A stretch of DNA of 28,425 nucleotides from Porphyrobacter sp. (GTDB lineage Bacteria; Pseudomonadota; Alphaproteobacteria; Sphingomonadales; Sphingomonadaceae), in assembly GCA_014359685.1 (NCBI GenBank), contig JACIYY010000088.1, positions 1-28,425 on the forward strand. Reading direction: 5' to 3'. The position numbers were made by a program, and so were the translations under genes. Within the stretch, counting starts at the first letter, position 1. Every line of letters starts with the position of its first letter. The notes under the pieces are model-generated. The model saw only the letters and a list, made by a program, of their open reading frames with translations. It did not search any database and was not told the DNA's origin. Shown piece by piece: positions 7,726 to 15,484 of the stretch.

Positions 7726-9018
7726 ATGGCACTGGCACCCGACGTCTCGTCGAGCACCGATCCCAATCCGCTGACGGACGAAGGCCGGCACATCGATGCC
7801 CCCGGGCTGCAATATTTCGTCTTCGCGCTGTTCTTCATCTTCGGCGGGATCACCTCGCTCAACGACGTGCTCATCCCCAAGCTCAAGGAGCTGTTCACCC
7901 TCAACTACACCCAGGCAATGCTGGTGCAGTTCTGCTTCTTCGCCGCCTATGCCATCATCGGCGTCCCCGGCGCGCAGCTGGTCAAGCGGATCGGCTATAT
8001 GCGCGGCGCGGTGGCGGGGCTGGTGACGATGATGGCCGGCTGCCTGCTGTTCATCCCCGCCAGCCAGACCTCGCTCTACCCGCTGTTCCTGCTGGCGCTG
8101 TTCGTGCTCGCCAGCGGCGTGGTGATCGTCCAGGTGGTGGCCAATCCGCTGATCAGCCTGCTGGGTCCGGCGGCGACCACCCACAGCCGGCTGACCTTCG
8201 CCCAGGCGTTCAACTCGCTGGGCACCACCATCTTCCCCTATTTCGGCTCGATCCTGATCCTCGGCAGCCTCGCCACGGTCGCCGCCGCCGATCTGTCGGG
8301 GGAGGCGCTGCTGGCCTACCAGCGGGCCGAGAGCCGGGTCATCGTGCAGGGCTATATCGGGCTGGCCCTGGCGCTGGCGGTGGTCGCCGGGGTGGTGTGG
8401 GCCTTCCGCAACCGGCTCCAGGGCGAACGCCACGAAACCTCCAGCCTGCTCGCCGGCTTCGCGCTGCTGAGGCGGCCGCGCTTCGGCTACGGGGCGCTGT
8501 GCATCTTCCTTTATGTCGGCGCCGAGGTGGCGATCGGCTCGATCATCGTCAATTATCTGATGCAGGAGCAGGTGCTGGGGCTGGCCGAACAGGAGGCCGG
8601 CAAGCTGATCCCGCTCTATTGGGGCGGCGCGCTGGTCGGCAGGTTCATCGGCTCGGCGGTGCTGCGGATGGTCAGCCCCGGGCTGCTGCTGGCGGGCGTG
8701 GCCGCCGGCGCGATCACGCTGGTGGCGGTCTCGGCCAACAGCAGCGGGGCGCTGGCCGGTTACTCGCTGCTGGCGGTGGGGCTGATGAACGCGATCATGT
8801 TCCCGACCATTTTCTCGCTCGCCTGCGAGAAGCTCGGCCCGCGCGCGGCGGACGGATCGGGGATCCTCAACGTGGCGATCTGCGGCGGGGCCATCGTCCC
8901 GCTGGGCGTGGGGATGCTGGCCGATGCCAGCGGCAGCCTGGCCACCGCGCTCATTGTCCCGGCGATCTGCTACGCGATCATCGCCGGCTTCGGGATCTTC
9001 GCCCGCCGGCCCGCCTAG
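7726..9018 (+). CDS. Sugar:H+ symporter of the FucP/GluP MFS group
   Basis: A 430-residue inner-membrane transporter with about 12 hydrophobic helices. FucP/GluP-type features are visible: FALFFIFGGITSLNDVLIP in helix 1 (about 34-52), VVANPLISLLGP in the helix 4-5 region, and LTFAQAFNSLGTT soon after. Members carry glucose, galactose or fucose with protons. The ATG at 7726 has a strong Shine-Dalgarno (GGAGAGGA, about 7 bases upstream). It is divergent from the GH97 glycosidase, which would release glucose from alpha-glucans for uptake here. The substrate is inferred from this neighbour. No TonB receptor or kinase lies beside it, so this is a minimal utilisation pair. Confidence 0.9.
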   Translation: MALAPDVSSSTDPNPLTDEGRHIDAPGLQYFVFALFFIFGGITSLNDVLIPKLKELFTLNYTQAMLVQFCFFAAYAIIGVPGAQLVKRIGYMRGAVAGLVTMMAGCLLFIPASQTSLYPLFLLALFVLASGVVIVQVVANPLISLLGPAATTHSRLTFAQAFNSLGTTIFPYFGSILILGSLATVAAADLSGEALLAYQRAESRVIVQGYIGLALALAVVAGVVWAFRNRLQGERHETSSLLAGFALLRRPRFGYGALCIFLYVGAEVAIGSIIVNYLMQEQVLGLAEQEAGKLIPLYWGGALVGRFIGSAVLRMVSPGLLLAGVAAGAITLVAVSANSSGALAGYSLLAVGLMNAIMFPTIFSLACEKLGPRAADGSGILNVAICGGAIVPLGVGMLADASGSLATALIVPAICYAIIAGFGIFARRPA

Positions 9019-9030
9019 CCGCGCGCGCGG
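9019..9030. terminator. GC palindrome after the transporter stop codon
   Basis: CCGCGCGCGCGG directly follows the TAG of the sugar transporter, in the 46-bp gap before the convergent ruvC. It could fold as a short hairpin, but there is no T-run. A weak candidate for a transcription end. Confidence 0.2.
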
Positions 9031-9064
9031 GAAACCTGCGCCATCCGATCGGCGGGGCCATCCG

Positions 9065-9538
9065 CTAGTCGTCGCGGCCAAGATAGGCGTCGGCGATGGC
9101 CACGGCCAGCGCATCGGCGGCGTCCGGCCCGGCGATCGCAACGCCGGGCAGCAGCACCCTCAGCATCGCCTGCACCTGCTGCTTTTCGGCCGCGCCGGTG
9201 CCGACCACCGCCTTCTTGACCAGCCGCGCCGCGTGCTCGTGCACCGGCAGGCCGGCGCCGCCGCAGGCGGCCAGCACCGCGCCGCGCGCCTGCGCCAGCT
9301 TGAGCGTCGATTGCGGGTTCTTGTTGACGAACACCTCCTCCACCGCCGCGCGGCCGGGCCGGTGCGCGGCGATCAGCCCGGCGAGCGCCAGGTGCAGCGT
9401 GTGGAGCCGGTCGGCCATCGGGGCGCGCGGGTCGGTCGGCACCTGCCCGTTGGCGACATGGGCCAGCCGGCTGCCCTCGGCGCGGACGATTCCCCAGCCG
9501 GTGCAGGATAGCGACGGGTCGAGGCCGAGGATCAGCAA
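9065..9538 (-). CDS. ruvC: Holliday junction resolvase RuvC
   Basis: The endonuclease that resolves Holliday junctions with RuvAB. The 157-residue length is normal. The four acidic catalytic positions are recognisable: D7 in LGLDPSLSCTGWG, E67/E68 in AVEEVFVNKN, and D139 and D142 in GPDAADALAVA. The start is a TTG at 9538, because the conserved LILGLDPS begins immediately there and the DUF3147 stop is only 9 bp upstream. It is the last gene of a yebC-DUF3147-ruvC unit. ruvA and ruvB do not follow, since the next gene is convergent. Confidence 0.95.
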   Translation of the reverse strand: MLILGLDPSLSCTGWGIVRAEGSRLAHVANGQVPTDPRAPMADRLHTLHLALAGLIAAHRPGRAAVEEVFVNKNPQSTLKLAQARGAVLAACGGAGLPVHEHAARLVKKAVVGTGAAEKQQVQAMLRVLLPGVAIAGPDAADALAVAIADAYLGRDD

Positions 9539-9547
9539 GGCCCGCGC

Positions 9548-9898
9548 TCAGAGGCGCAGGCCGAGCCGCGGGCCGATTTGCATCATCAACAGATAGAGCA
9601 CGATCGTCAGCGCGCAGCCCAGGGCCAGCGCCGGATAGAAGGGCACGCCGCCGCGCATCAGCGCCGGGATCAGCAGGAACATCGGCAGGCTCGGCAGCAC
9701 ATACCAGAAGGTCGCCTCCGCATGCACGGCCATGTTCTCCGCATCGGGCCGCGCGTGCCACAGGAAGATCATGCCCAGCACCGAGACCAGCGGCAGCGAG
9801 GCGACCAGCGCCGCCATCGCCGGCAGGCGCTTGCCGATCTCCGCAATCGCCGCGACCATGGCGCCGGCGAGCAGCGCCTTGGCGACCAGGCTCCCCAT
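9548..9898 (-). CDS. DUF3147 family membrane protein
   Basis: A 116-residue protein with four hydrophobic segments: about residues 5-22, 27-45, 65-83 and 90-108. The arrangement and the internal motif VASLPLVSVLGMIFLWH resemble the DUF3147 family, which has no known function. The chosen ATG (9898) overlaps the yebC stop by one base (TGATG); a longer frame from a codon 16 residues upstream would run into yebC and looks artificial. Lying between yebC and ruvC, it is co-transcribed and coupled with them, but nothing indicates a role in recombination. No catalytic motif is visible. Confidence 0.75.
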   Translation of the reverse strand: MGSLVAKALLAGAMVAAIAEIGKRLPAMAALVASLPLVSVLGMIFLWHARPDAENMAVHAEATFWYVLPSLPMFLLIPALMRGGVPFYPALALGCALTIVLYLLMMQIGPRLGLRL

Positions 9899-10641
9899 CA
9901 GCCCAGCCGCTCCATCACCTCGTCGCTGACCTCGTAATTGCCCCACACGGTCTGGACGTCATCGTCCTCCTCCAGCGCGTCGATCAGCTTCAGCAGCGTC
10001 TCGGCATCGCGTTCGGCGACCTCGACCGACAGGTTGGGCTTCCACGCCAGCCTGACGCTCTCGGGCTCGCCCAGCGCGGCCTCCAGCGCCGCGGCGACCT
10101 CGTGCAGGCTTTCCATGCCGGTCCAGATCGTGTGGCCATCGGCGGTGCTCTCGACATCGTCGGCGCCGGCTTCGATCGCGGCTTCCAGCACCGCCTCGTC
10201 ATCGCCGGCGCTGGCCGGATATTCGATCATCCCCTTGCGCTCGAACCCGTGGCTGACCGCACCCGATGCCGCCAGGTTGCCGCCATTGCGGGAAAAGGCG
10301 ACCCGCACATTGGTCGCGGTGCGGTTGCGGTTGTCGGTCAGCGCCTCGACGATCAGCGCCACGCCCGCCGGGCCGTAGCCTTCGTAGCGGACCTCCTCGT
10401 AATCCTCGCCCTCGCTGGCGCCGGCCTTGTCGATCGCGCGCTGGATGTTGTCCTTGGGCATGGATTGCGCCTTGGCGGCGTTGACCGCCAGCCGCAGGCG
10501 CGGGTTCATGTCCGGGTCAGGCAGGCCGGATTTCGCCGCCACGGTGATCTCGCGGCTGAGCTTGGAGAACATCGCCGAGCGCTTCTTGTCCTGCGCGCCC
10601 TTGCGATGCATGATGTTCTTGAACTTGGAATGGCCGGCCAT
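9898..10641 (-). CDS. yebC: YebC/PmpR family protein
   Basis: A 247-residue member of the widely conserved YebC/PmpR/TACO1 family. The N-terminal signature [18 protein letters not shown] is complete, and [26 protein letters not shown] (within about 41-66) and [10 protein letters not shown] follow. Members were first described as transcription regulators. Work on the family also links it to translation of difficult, proline-rich stretches, as with mitochondrial TACO1; which applies here is not visible. Pairing with ruvC is common in bacteria; here a DUF3147 gene sits between them. An inverted repeat lies upstream. Confidence 0.95.
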   Translation of the reverse strand: MAGHSKFKNIMHRKGAQDKKRSAMFSKLSREITVAAKSGLPDPDMNPRLRLAVNAAKAQSMPKDNIQRAIDKAGASEGEDYEEVRYEGYGPAGVALIVEALTDNRNRTATNVRVAFSRNGGNLAASGAVSHGFERKGMIEYPASAGDDEAVLEAAIEAGADDVESTADGHTIWTGMESLHEVAAALEAALGEPESVRLAWKPNLSVEVAERDAETLLKLIDALEEDDDVQTVWGNYEVSDEVMERLG

Positions 10642-10665
10642 TGGAACCCCGAAAAGTGCAGCGTT

Positions 10666-10688
10666 GGGGCGCTTTGCAACGGCGCCCC
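10666..10688. terminator. Hairpin between ybjQ and yebC
   Basis: GGGGCGC (10666-10672) and GCGCCCC (10682-10688) form a perfect 7-bp stem with a 9-base loop in the 117-bp gap after ybjQ. It may end the ybjQ transcript or sit in the yebC leader. No T-run follows directly on the minus strand; a short TTTT appears about 17 bases later. Confidence 0.35.
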
Positions 10689-10758
10689 GAAAACGCCGGC
10701 CTTACACCGGGGGCGGGCGGCAGGGCAACCGGCTGGCCTCTCGCCGCGCCGCGCCCGC

Positions 10759-11121
10759 TCACACCCGCACGGCGGTGCCGCTGGCGCTGACCATCAGCAT
10801 CGAGCCGGTGTCGCCGATCACCTCGTAATCGAGATCGACGCCGACCACCGCATTGCCGCCACGCTCGCCGCAGCGGGCCTGCAATTCCTGGATCGCCTGG
10901 ACGCGCGCATCGGCCAGGATCCGCTCGTAGCTGCTCGACCGGCCGCCGACGATGTCGCGGATATTGGCGAAGAAGTCGCGGAACAGGTTGGCGCCGATGA
11001 TCACCTCGCCGGTGACGATGCCGAGATAGTCCTGGATCGGCCGCCCCTCCAGCGTGGGCGTGGTGCTGACCACGATCCCGCGCGCATCCTTCCACGGGCC
11101 GGCGCCGCCCCGCTCAACCAT
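10759..11121 (-). CDS. YbjQ family (UPF0145) protein
   Basis: A 120-residue YbjQ-type protein, a family sometimes called a putative heavy-metal-binding domain that forms pentamers; its role is unknown. Signatures seen are [31 protein letters not shown] in parts at about 19-49, then [19 protein letters not shown] and a C-terminal [12 protein letters not shown] strand. The start ATG (11121) lies 8 bp inside the end of the upstream SDR gene, so the two are translated as a unit. No signal peptide is seen. Pairing with a stress-type SDR may hint at a stress role, but this is inference only. Confidence 0.88.
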   Translation of the reverse strand: MVERGGAGPWKDARGIVVSTTPTLEGRPIQDYLGIVTGEVIIGANLFRDFFANIRDIVGGRSSSYERILADARVQAIQELQARCGERGGNAVVGVDLDYEVIGDTGSMLMVSASGTAVRV

Positions 11122-11998
11122 TGACCACCGTTCCTCCGTTGGGGTGCAGCACCTGCCCCGACATATAGCTTGAATCCTCGCAGGCGAGGAACAGGAAAGC
11201 GGGCGCGACCTCGTTGGGCTGGCCGGCGCGGCCCATCGGCGTGCCCTCGCCGAAATGGGCGAGTTTTTCGGGCGGGGCGCCGCCGAACGGGTTGAGCGGG
11301 GTCCAGATCGGGCCGGGGGCGACCGCGTTCACGCGGATGCCGTCGGCGATCAGGTTCTCCGACAGCGAGCGGGTGAAGGCGGTGATCGCGCCCTTGGTGG
11401 CGCTGTAATCGAGCAGCCCCTTGCTGCCCTGATACATCGTCACGCTGGTGCAGTTCACGATCGCCGCCCCTGCCTTCAGATAGGGGCGCGCCGCCTGGAC
11501 GAGATAGAACATCGCAAAGATGTTGGTCTGGAAGGTGCGCTGCAATTGTTCGGGCGTGATGTCGCGGATATCCTCGTCCGGGTGCTGCTCGCCGGCATTG
11601 TTGACCAGCACGTCGAGCCGGCCCCATTCGCGCACCACCTTGTCGACCACCGCGCGCGCGTGGTGCGGATCGCCGAGGTCGCCGGGGCACAGCACCACCT
11701 CGGCCCCCTCCTCCTCGCAGAACCGGCGTGTCGCCTGCGCGTCGTCGTCCTCTTCGAGATAGGCGAGCGCGACATTGGCACCCTCGCGCGCGAACAGCAC
11801 CGCGACCGCGCGGCCGATCCCGCTGTCGCCGCCGGTGATCAGCGCGACCTTGCCCTTGAGCCGGCCCGAGCCGGGATAGCGCGGCTGCCAGTCGGGCTTG
11901 GGGTCCAGCTGGCTCTCGTGCCCCGGCATCCGGGGCTCTTCGGGGGTCTCGGCGATATGGGCCTTGTCGACGGTGGGGGTTTCGGGCTCGCTGGTCAT
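11114..11998 (-). CDS. SDR family oxidoreductase (general-stress-protein-39 type)
   Basis: A 294-residue short-chain dehydrogenase with a long N-terminal extension (about 45 residues, rich in Pro and Glu) before the Rossmann fold. This is the layout of the YhdF/YdaD/GSP39 stress-protein subgroup. Seen are [10 protein letters not shown] (cofactor binding, about 54-63), NNAG (about 128-131), catalytic YSATK (about 196-200) and [10 protein letters not shown] after it. The substrate is unknown. The ATG at 11998 has GAGGA about 9 bases upstream and overlaps the stop of the HEPN-like gene by 4 bp. A sequence resembling an EcfG general-stress promoter lies 25-60 bp upstream inside that gene. It overlaps ybjQ downstream. 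Confidence 0.92.
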   Translation of the reverse strand: MTSEPETPTVDKAHIAETPEEPRMPGHESQLDPKPDWQPRYPGSGRLKGKVALITGGDSGIGRAVAVLFAREGANVALAYLEEDDDAQATRRFCEEEGAEVVLCPGDLGDPHHARAVVDKVVREWGRLDVLVNNAGEQHPDEDIRDITPEQLQRTFQTNIFAMFYLVQAARPYLKAGAAIVNCTSVTMYQGSKGLLDYSATKGAITAFTRSLSENLIADGIRVNAVAPGPIWTPLNPFGGAPPEKLAHFGEGTPMGRAGQPNEVAPAFLFLACEDSSYMSGQVLHPNGGTVVNG

Positions 11999-12531
11999 GG
12001 TGGCAAATCCTCGGGCGGAGTTTGCCCGTTCAATGACCGCAGGGCGGGCAATGTTCCGCCGTCTGTCAGACAGACGGAGCGGGCCACCGGGGCCGGCGGC
12101 GGCGCGGTCTTGCCGGCCAGTTCGCGCAAGGTTGCGGCGAGGCGGTTGATGTGGGTGCACGAGGCGGCCTCCTCCGGCGCGTAGCGGCTGACGAGGTATT
12201 CACGCCGTTCGGACAGCACCTTCAGGTGCGCGACGGTGCGGGCGCGCAGCACCAGCCCGGCCGCGCGCGCCAGCTCGGTTCGGGCCGCAAGGTCGTGATT
12301 GAGGCGCCGCAGGTCGGCCGGCGTGCATCCGTGGTCCAGCAGGAAGGCGTTGAGGTACAGTTCGATCGCGTGGATCGCCAGCAACCGGAACGGCGCCCGC
12401 GACAGCGGTTGCCCCGCGCGGCCCAGCAGCGCGGCAGAGGCTGCGGCGCTGCGATACTCGTCCGCCAGCAGCCGCAGGTCGGCCGCCCTCGCGCCCTCCC
12501 GCGGATAAGACCTGTCTGCCGAAGCCGCCAT
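11995..12531 (-). CDS. HEPN-like helical protein, function unknown
   Basis: A 178-residue soluble protein. The middle (about 45-85) carries a helical pattern with FRLLAIHAIELYLNAFLLDHG and then LRRLNHDLAAR, which resembles HEPN-domain proteins with their His-Asp-Leu signature after a hydrophobic helix. Residues 100-120 (HLKVLSERREYLVSRY) fit the next HEPN helix. The canonical RNase Rx4-6H spacing is not met (R-x2/3-H), so nuclease activity should not be assumed. The last 40 residues are Pro-rich low complexity and cover the hairpin and promoter-like sequence of the next gene. No nucleotidyltransferase partner (MNT) is adjacent, so a toxin-antitoxin pair is not supported. It overlaps the SDR start by 4 bp. 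Confidence 0.6.
   Translation of the reverse strand: MAASADRSYPREGARAADLRLLADEYRSAAASAALLGRAGQPLSRAPFRLLAIHAIELYLNAFLLDHGCTPADLRRLNHDLAARTELARAAGLVLRARTVAHLKVLSERREYLVSRYAPEEAASCTHINRLAATLRELAGKTAPPPAPVARSVCLTDGGTLPALRSLNGQTPPEDLPP
12031..12057 (-). promoter_or_regulatory. EcfG-like general stress promoter for the SDR gene
   Basis: On the minus strand GGAAC (12057-12053) is followed by 17 bases and CATTG (12035-12031). The alphaproteobacterial EcfG consensus is GGAAC, 16-17 bases, CGTT, so the -35 is perfect, the spacing is right and the -10 has one mismatch. Transcription would begin near 12023, leaving a leader of about 25 bases before the SDR start. The function class of the SDR (stress protein) agrees with this. 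Confidence 0.4.
12059..12077. repeat. 19-bp perfect hairpin/operator upstream of the SDR
   Basis: CCGTCTGT and ACAGACGG are perfect 8-bp inverted arms around CAG. The element sits inside the 3' end of the HEPN-like gene and directly upstream of the EcfG-like -35. Length and symmetry suit a dimeric repressor site or an RNA hairpin. Its codons encode part of a low-complexity protein tail, so protein constraint does not easily explain it. Confidence 0.5.
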
Positions 12532-12587
12532 CCCGCCCGCCTTGTGGGCGCGGCGGTAAAGAAAGCGCTAAGCGGAACCCCGGTGGG

Positions 12588-12824
12588 TCACCCCAGCCCG
12601 AGCGCGGCCTTGTAGGTGTCGAGGACCATTTCCATTTCCTTGCGGTCGTCGGGCTTCATCTTCCGCAGGCGGACGATCTGGCGCATGATCTTGACGTCAT
12701 AGCCGACCGCCTTGGCTTCCGCATAGACGTCGCGGATGTCGTCGGCGGTGCCCTTCTTCTCTTCCTCCAGGCGCTCGACGCGCTCGATCAGCAGGCGCAG
12801 GCGGTCATCGGTCGGCTCGGCCAT
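12588..12824 (-). CDS. gapR: GapR-like nucleoid protein (DUF2312)
   Basis: A 78-residue DUF2312 protein. The family signature is clear: LIERVERLEEEKKGTADDI at about 12-30, then DVYAEAKAVGYDVKIMRQIVRLRK at about 32-55. It is mostly coiled coil with basic residues. The Caulobacter member GapR binds overtwisted, AT-rich DNA as a clamp and assists replication through topoisomerases. The gene is one of the best alphaproteobacterial markers in the window. It lies between DUF1244 and the HEPN-like gene on the same strand, with 56 bp to the latter. Confidence 0.93.
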   Translation of the reverse strand: MAEPTDDRLRLLIERVERLEEEKKGTADDIRDVYAEAKAVGYDVKIMRQIVRLRKMKPDDRKEMEMVLDTYKAALGLG

Positions 12825-12913
12825 CGGGGTGCTCCGGTGTTGTCGTGATTCGGCTGAGGCGGGGCGATAGCGGGCGCCGCGTCCGGGCAGAACCTTCGCC
12901 CCGAGTTTTCCCC

Positions 12914-12927
12914 CGATCGCGCGATCG
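12914..12927. repeat. 14-bp perfect palindrome after DUF1244
   Basis: CGATCGCGCGATCG is fully self-complementary and begins 2 bp after the DUF1244 stop. It could fold as a 5-bp stem with a GCGC loop. There is no T-run, so a terminator role is uncertain, and the CGATCG motif is common in GC-rich genomes. Confidence 0.3.
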
Positions 12928-12929
12928 CG

Positions 12930-13244
12930 TCACCCAGCGCCCGCATTGCGCGCGATGCCGGCCTCCATCCGCGCGATCTGTTCGGGGGTCGCCTCGCTCT
13001 GGTGGCGCGCCTTCCACTCCTCGGCCGCCATGCCGTGAATCAGCGCCCGCGCCTGTGCCCGGTCGCCGTCGAACCCGGCATCGCGGATCCAGTCGGCAAG
13101 GCAGTTGCGGCAGAACCCGGCAAGGCCCATCAGATCGATGTTCTGCGCGTCGTGCCGGTGGCGCAGGTGGCGCACCAGCCGGCGGAAGGCGGCCGCCGCC
13201 ACGGCGTCGGGAAGGCTGTCGAGCGGGTCGGGGGAACTGCCCAT
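12930..13244 (-). CDS. DUF1244 family protein
   Basis: A 104-residue protein of the DUF1244 (SMc04008-like) family, function unknown. The core is unmistakable: AFRRLVRHLRHRHDAQNIDLMGLAGFCRNCLADW spans about 19-52, with two cysteines in CRNC (residues 45 and 48) that could bind a metal or form a disulfide. No membrane segment or signal is seen. It is divergent from pyruvate kinase with only 47 bp between the starts, and is followed by gapR. The GTG and ATG choices agree on the ATG at 13244. Confidence 0.9.
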   Translation of the reverse strand: MGSSPDPLDSLPDAVAAAAFRRLVRHLRHRHDAQNIDLMGLAGFCRNCLADWIRDAGFDGDRAQARALIHGMAAEEWKARHQSEATPEQIARMEAGIARNAGAG

Positions 13245-13254
13245 GGGATCGTCC

Positions 13255-13282
13255 TTGTCTTGTCGCGAAGCGCTGCGATAGT
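13255..13282 (+). promoter_or_regulatory. Candidate pyk promoter, near-leaderless
   Basis: TTGTCT (13255-13260), 16 bases, GATAGT (13277-13282) is the only -35/-10-like pair in the 47-bp gap. It would start transcription at about 13289, only a few bases before the pyk ATG. The ATG has no Shine-Dalgarno, which fits leaderless translation. Weak evidence from motifs alone. Confidence 0.3.
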
Positions 13283-13291
13283 CGGCCCGGC

Positions 13292-14746
13292 ATGAGCAAA
13301 CTTCAACCGCGCGGCCGCAAGGTCAAGATTCTCGCCACCATCGGACCCGCCAGCCACGACCCGGAGATGCTGCGGCGGCTGCTGCGCGCCGGGGCCGATG
13401 CCTTCCGCGTCAACCTCAGCCATGGCGATCATGCCGGGCACGCGGCCGTGATCCACACCATCCGATCGCTGGAGCAGGAGCATGCGCGCCCGATCGCGAT
13501 CCTGTGCGACCTGCAGGGGCCGAAGCTGCGGGTCGGCCGCTTTGTGGACGGCCGGGCGATCCTGCCCCACGGCAGCCGCTTCACCCTCGACCGCGATCCC
13601 GCGCCCGGCACCGCGCAGCGGGTGTGCCTGCCGCATCCCGAGCTGTTCGGGCTGCTCCATCCGGGCCAGCGGCTGCTGATCAATGACGGCAAGATCCGCC
13701 TGCGGGTGCTCTCCGCCACGCCCGACGCGATCGAATGCACGGCCGAGGTCGGCGGCGTCATCTCCGACCGCAAGGGCGTCAACGTCCCCGATGCCGAGGT
13801 GCCGATTCCGGCGCTGACCGACAAGGACCGCCGTGACCTCGCCTTCGCGATAGACCAGGGCGCCGACTGGATCGGCCTCAGCTTCGTGCAGCGGCCCGAG
13901 GATCTGGCGGAGGCGCGGCGGCTGATGGGCGGGCGCGGCTTCCTGTGCGCCAAGATCGAAAAGCCGCAGGCGGTGCAGCGCCTGCACGAGATCATCGAAT
14001 TGTCGGACGGGATCATGGTCGCGCGCGGCGACCTTGGCGTCGAGCTGAACCCCGAGGAGGTGCCGCCGCTGCAGAAGAAGATCGTCAATGCCACCCGCCT
14101 GTCGGGCAAGCCGGTGATCGTGGCGACGCAGATGCTGGAATCGATGATCGAGAGCCCGGCCCCGACGAGGGCCGAGGTCTCCGATGTCGCCAATGCGGTC
14201 TATGACGGCGCCGACGTGGTGATGCTGAGCGCGGAGACCGCCGCCGGCGAATGGCCCGAAGAAGCGGTGCTGATGATGGATGCGATCGCCCGCCAGGTGG
14301 AGCGGGACGAGGCCTATCGCCAGCGGGTGCGGCTGCTCGACACCCGGCCCGACCCGACCACCGCCGATGCGCTGGCCCATGCCTGCATGACCATCGCCGA
14401 CACGGTCAACATCACCGCCATCGTGGTGTTCACCGGCTCCGGCTCGTCGGCGCGGCGGGTGGCGCGCGAACGGCCATCGGTGCCGATGATGGTGCTGACC
14501 CCCTCGGTCACCGTCGCCCGGCGGATCGCGCTGCTGTGGGGCGCGCATCCGGTGACCACGCGCGACATCGGCAGCTTCGAGGAGATGATCGCCAAGGGCA
14601 AGCGCATGGCGCTGCGCCACGGCTTCGGCGCCAAGGGGTCCAAGCTGCTGGTGCTGGCGGGCGTGCCGTTCGGGATGCCGGGGGCGACCAACCTGCTGCA
14701 CGTCGTGACCCTGACCGGCGAGGAGCTGGCCGAGCACGAGCGCTAG
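13292..14746 (+). CDS. pyk: Pyruvate kinase
   Basis: Transfers phosphate from phosphoenolpyruvate to ADP in the last step of glycolysis. The 484-residue product has the normal length. Seen are KILATIGPAS (12-21), FRVNLSHGDH (about 38-47), the catalytic KIEKPQAV with K221 and E223, metal ligand D247 in MVARGDLGVE, and ATQMLESM with TRAEVSDVANAVYDG. A C-terminal allosteric domain is complete, ending in a sheet strand pattern typical of the family. The ATG at 13292 has no clear Shine-Dalgarno. It converges on fliA with 3 bp between the genes, so any terminator must lie inside coding sequence. Confidence 0.96.
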   Translation: MSKLQPRGRKVKILATIGPASHDPEMLRRLLRAGADAFRVNLSHGDHAGHAAVIHTIRSLEQEHARPIAILCDLQGPKLRVGRFVDGRAILPHGSRFTLDRDPAPGTAQRVCLPHPELFGLLHPGQRLLINDGKIRLRVLSATPDAIECTAEVGGVISDRKGVNVPDAEVPIPALTDKDRRDLAFAIDQGADWIGLSFVQRPEDLAEARRLMGGRGFLCAKIEKPQAVQRLHEIIELSDGIMVARGDLGVELNPEEVPPLQKKIVNATRLSGKPVIVATQMLESMIESPAPTRAEVSDVANAVYDGADVVMLSAETAAGEWPEEAVLMMDAIARQVERDEAYRQRVRLLDTRPDPTTADALAHACMTIADTVNITAIVVFTGSGSSARRVARERPSVPMMVLTPSVTVARRIALLWGAHPVTTRDIGSFEEMIAKGKRMALRHGFGAKGSKLLVLAGVPFGMPGATNLLHVVTLTGEELAEHER

Positions 14747-14749
14747 GCG

Positions 14750-15484
14750 TCAGGCCGGGTCGGCCAGGCCCGCCGTCAGCGCCGCCCGCAGCTTGCCCAG
14801 CGCCGCCACCTTCAGCTGGTGGACGCGCGGCACGCTGACCTCCAGCACGGCGGCGATCTCGGTCAGGTTGAGCTCCTCGACGAAATAGAGCTGGACCAGC
14901 AATTGCAGCCGTTCGGGCAGGCCGGCGATGGCCTCCACCAGCGCGGCCCGGTCCTGCTGCCCCAGCACGATCGCCTCGGCATCGGGACTGTCGGCGGCGA
15001 AGGCGGCATCGCTGTCGGAATAGGAATCCTCGATCGATTCGATCGCCACCGGCGCGGCCGCCAGCCGCAGCGCATGCATCTCCGCCACCGGCACGCCCAG
15101 CGCCGCGGCGGCTTCGATCGGCGTCGGCGGGCGGCCCAGCAGGCCCTGCAGCCGGCGCTCGACCTCGGCCAGCCGGCGGCGCTTGTCGCGCACGCTGCGC
15201 GCCTCGGGCGAGCTGGCGCGCAGCAGGTCGATCATCGCGCCGCGCACCCGGGTCCGGGCATAGGCGGCAAAGCCATCCTCCCCCGGCCCGCTATGGCGCT
15301 GGACGCATTCGGTCAGCGCCACCAGCCCGGCCTGCATCAGATCCTCGACATCCACCGTCGGCCCGGCGCTGCCCGACAGGTGCCAGGCCAGCTTGCGGAC
15401 CATCGGCAGGAAGCGTGCGACCCTGGCGGCGGCATCGTCGCGATAGGATCGTTCGGCAGCGCGTGCGGAATGAGCGTGCATCAT
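14750..15484 (-). CDS. fliA: Flagellar sigma factor sigma-28 (FliA)
   Basis: A 244-residue sigma-70-family factor that directs RNA polymerase to late flagellar promoters. Region 2 is seen as VDVEDLMQAGLVALTE (about 44-59) and YARTRVRGAMIDLLR (about 75-89). Region 3 follows, then region 4 with the helix-turn-helix LTEIAAVLEVSVPRVHQLK near the C-terminus. Length and the RGAMIDLLR motif are those of FliA rather than a heat-shock or ECF factor. Its ATG overlaps the flhA stop by 4 bp (ATGA). Its antagonist FlgM is four genes upstream in the same operon. Confidence 0.93.
   Translation of the reverse strand: MMHAHSARAAERSYRDDAAARVARFLPMVRKLAWHLSGSAGPTVDVEDLMQAGLVALTECVQRHSGPGEDGFAAYARTRVRGAMIDLLRASSPEARSVRDKRRRLAEVERRLQGLLGRPPTPIEAAAALGVPVAEMHALRLAAAPVAIESIEDSYSDSDAAFAADSPDAEAIVLGQQDRAALVEAIAGLPERLQLLVQLYFVEELNLTEIAAVLEVSVPRVHQLKVAALGKLRAALTAGLADPA

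Noticed and set aside
10643..10665. GGAAC followed by CGTT on the plus strand, EcfG-like
   Set aside because: The spacing is 14 bases rather than 16-17, and no plus-strand gene follows.
11995..12531. HEPN/MNT toxin-antitoxin or defence module
   Set aside because: No nucleotidyltransferase partner, no mobile element and no other defence gene nearby; neighbours are housekeeping or stress genes.
13233..13254. GGAAC upstream of pyk as a possible EcfG promoter
   Set aside because: No CGTT-like element at the right distance.
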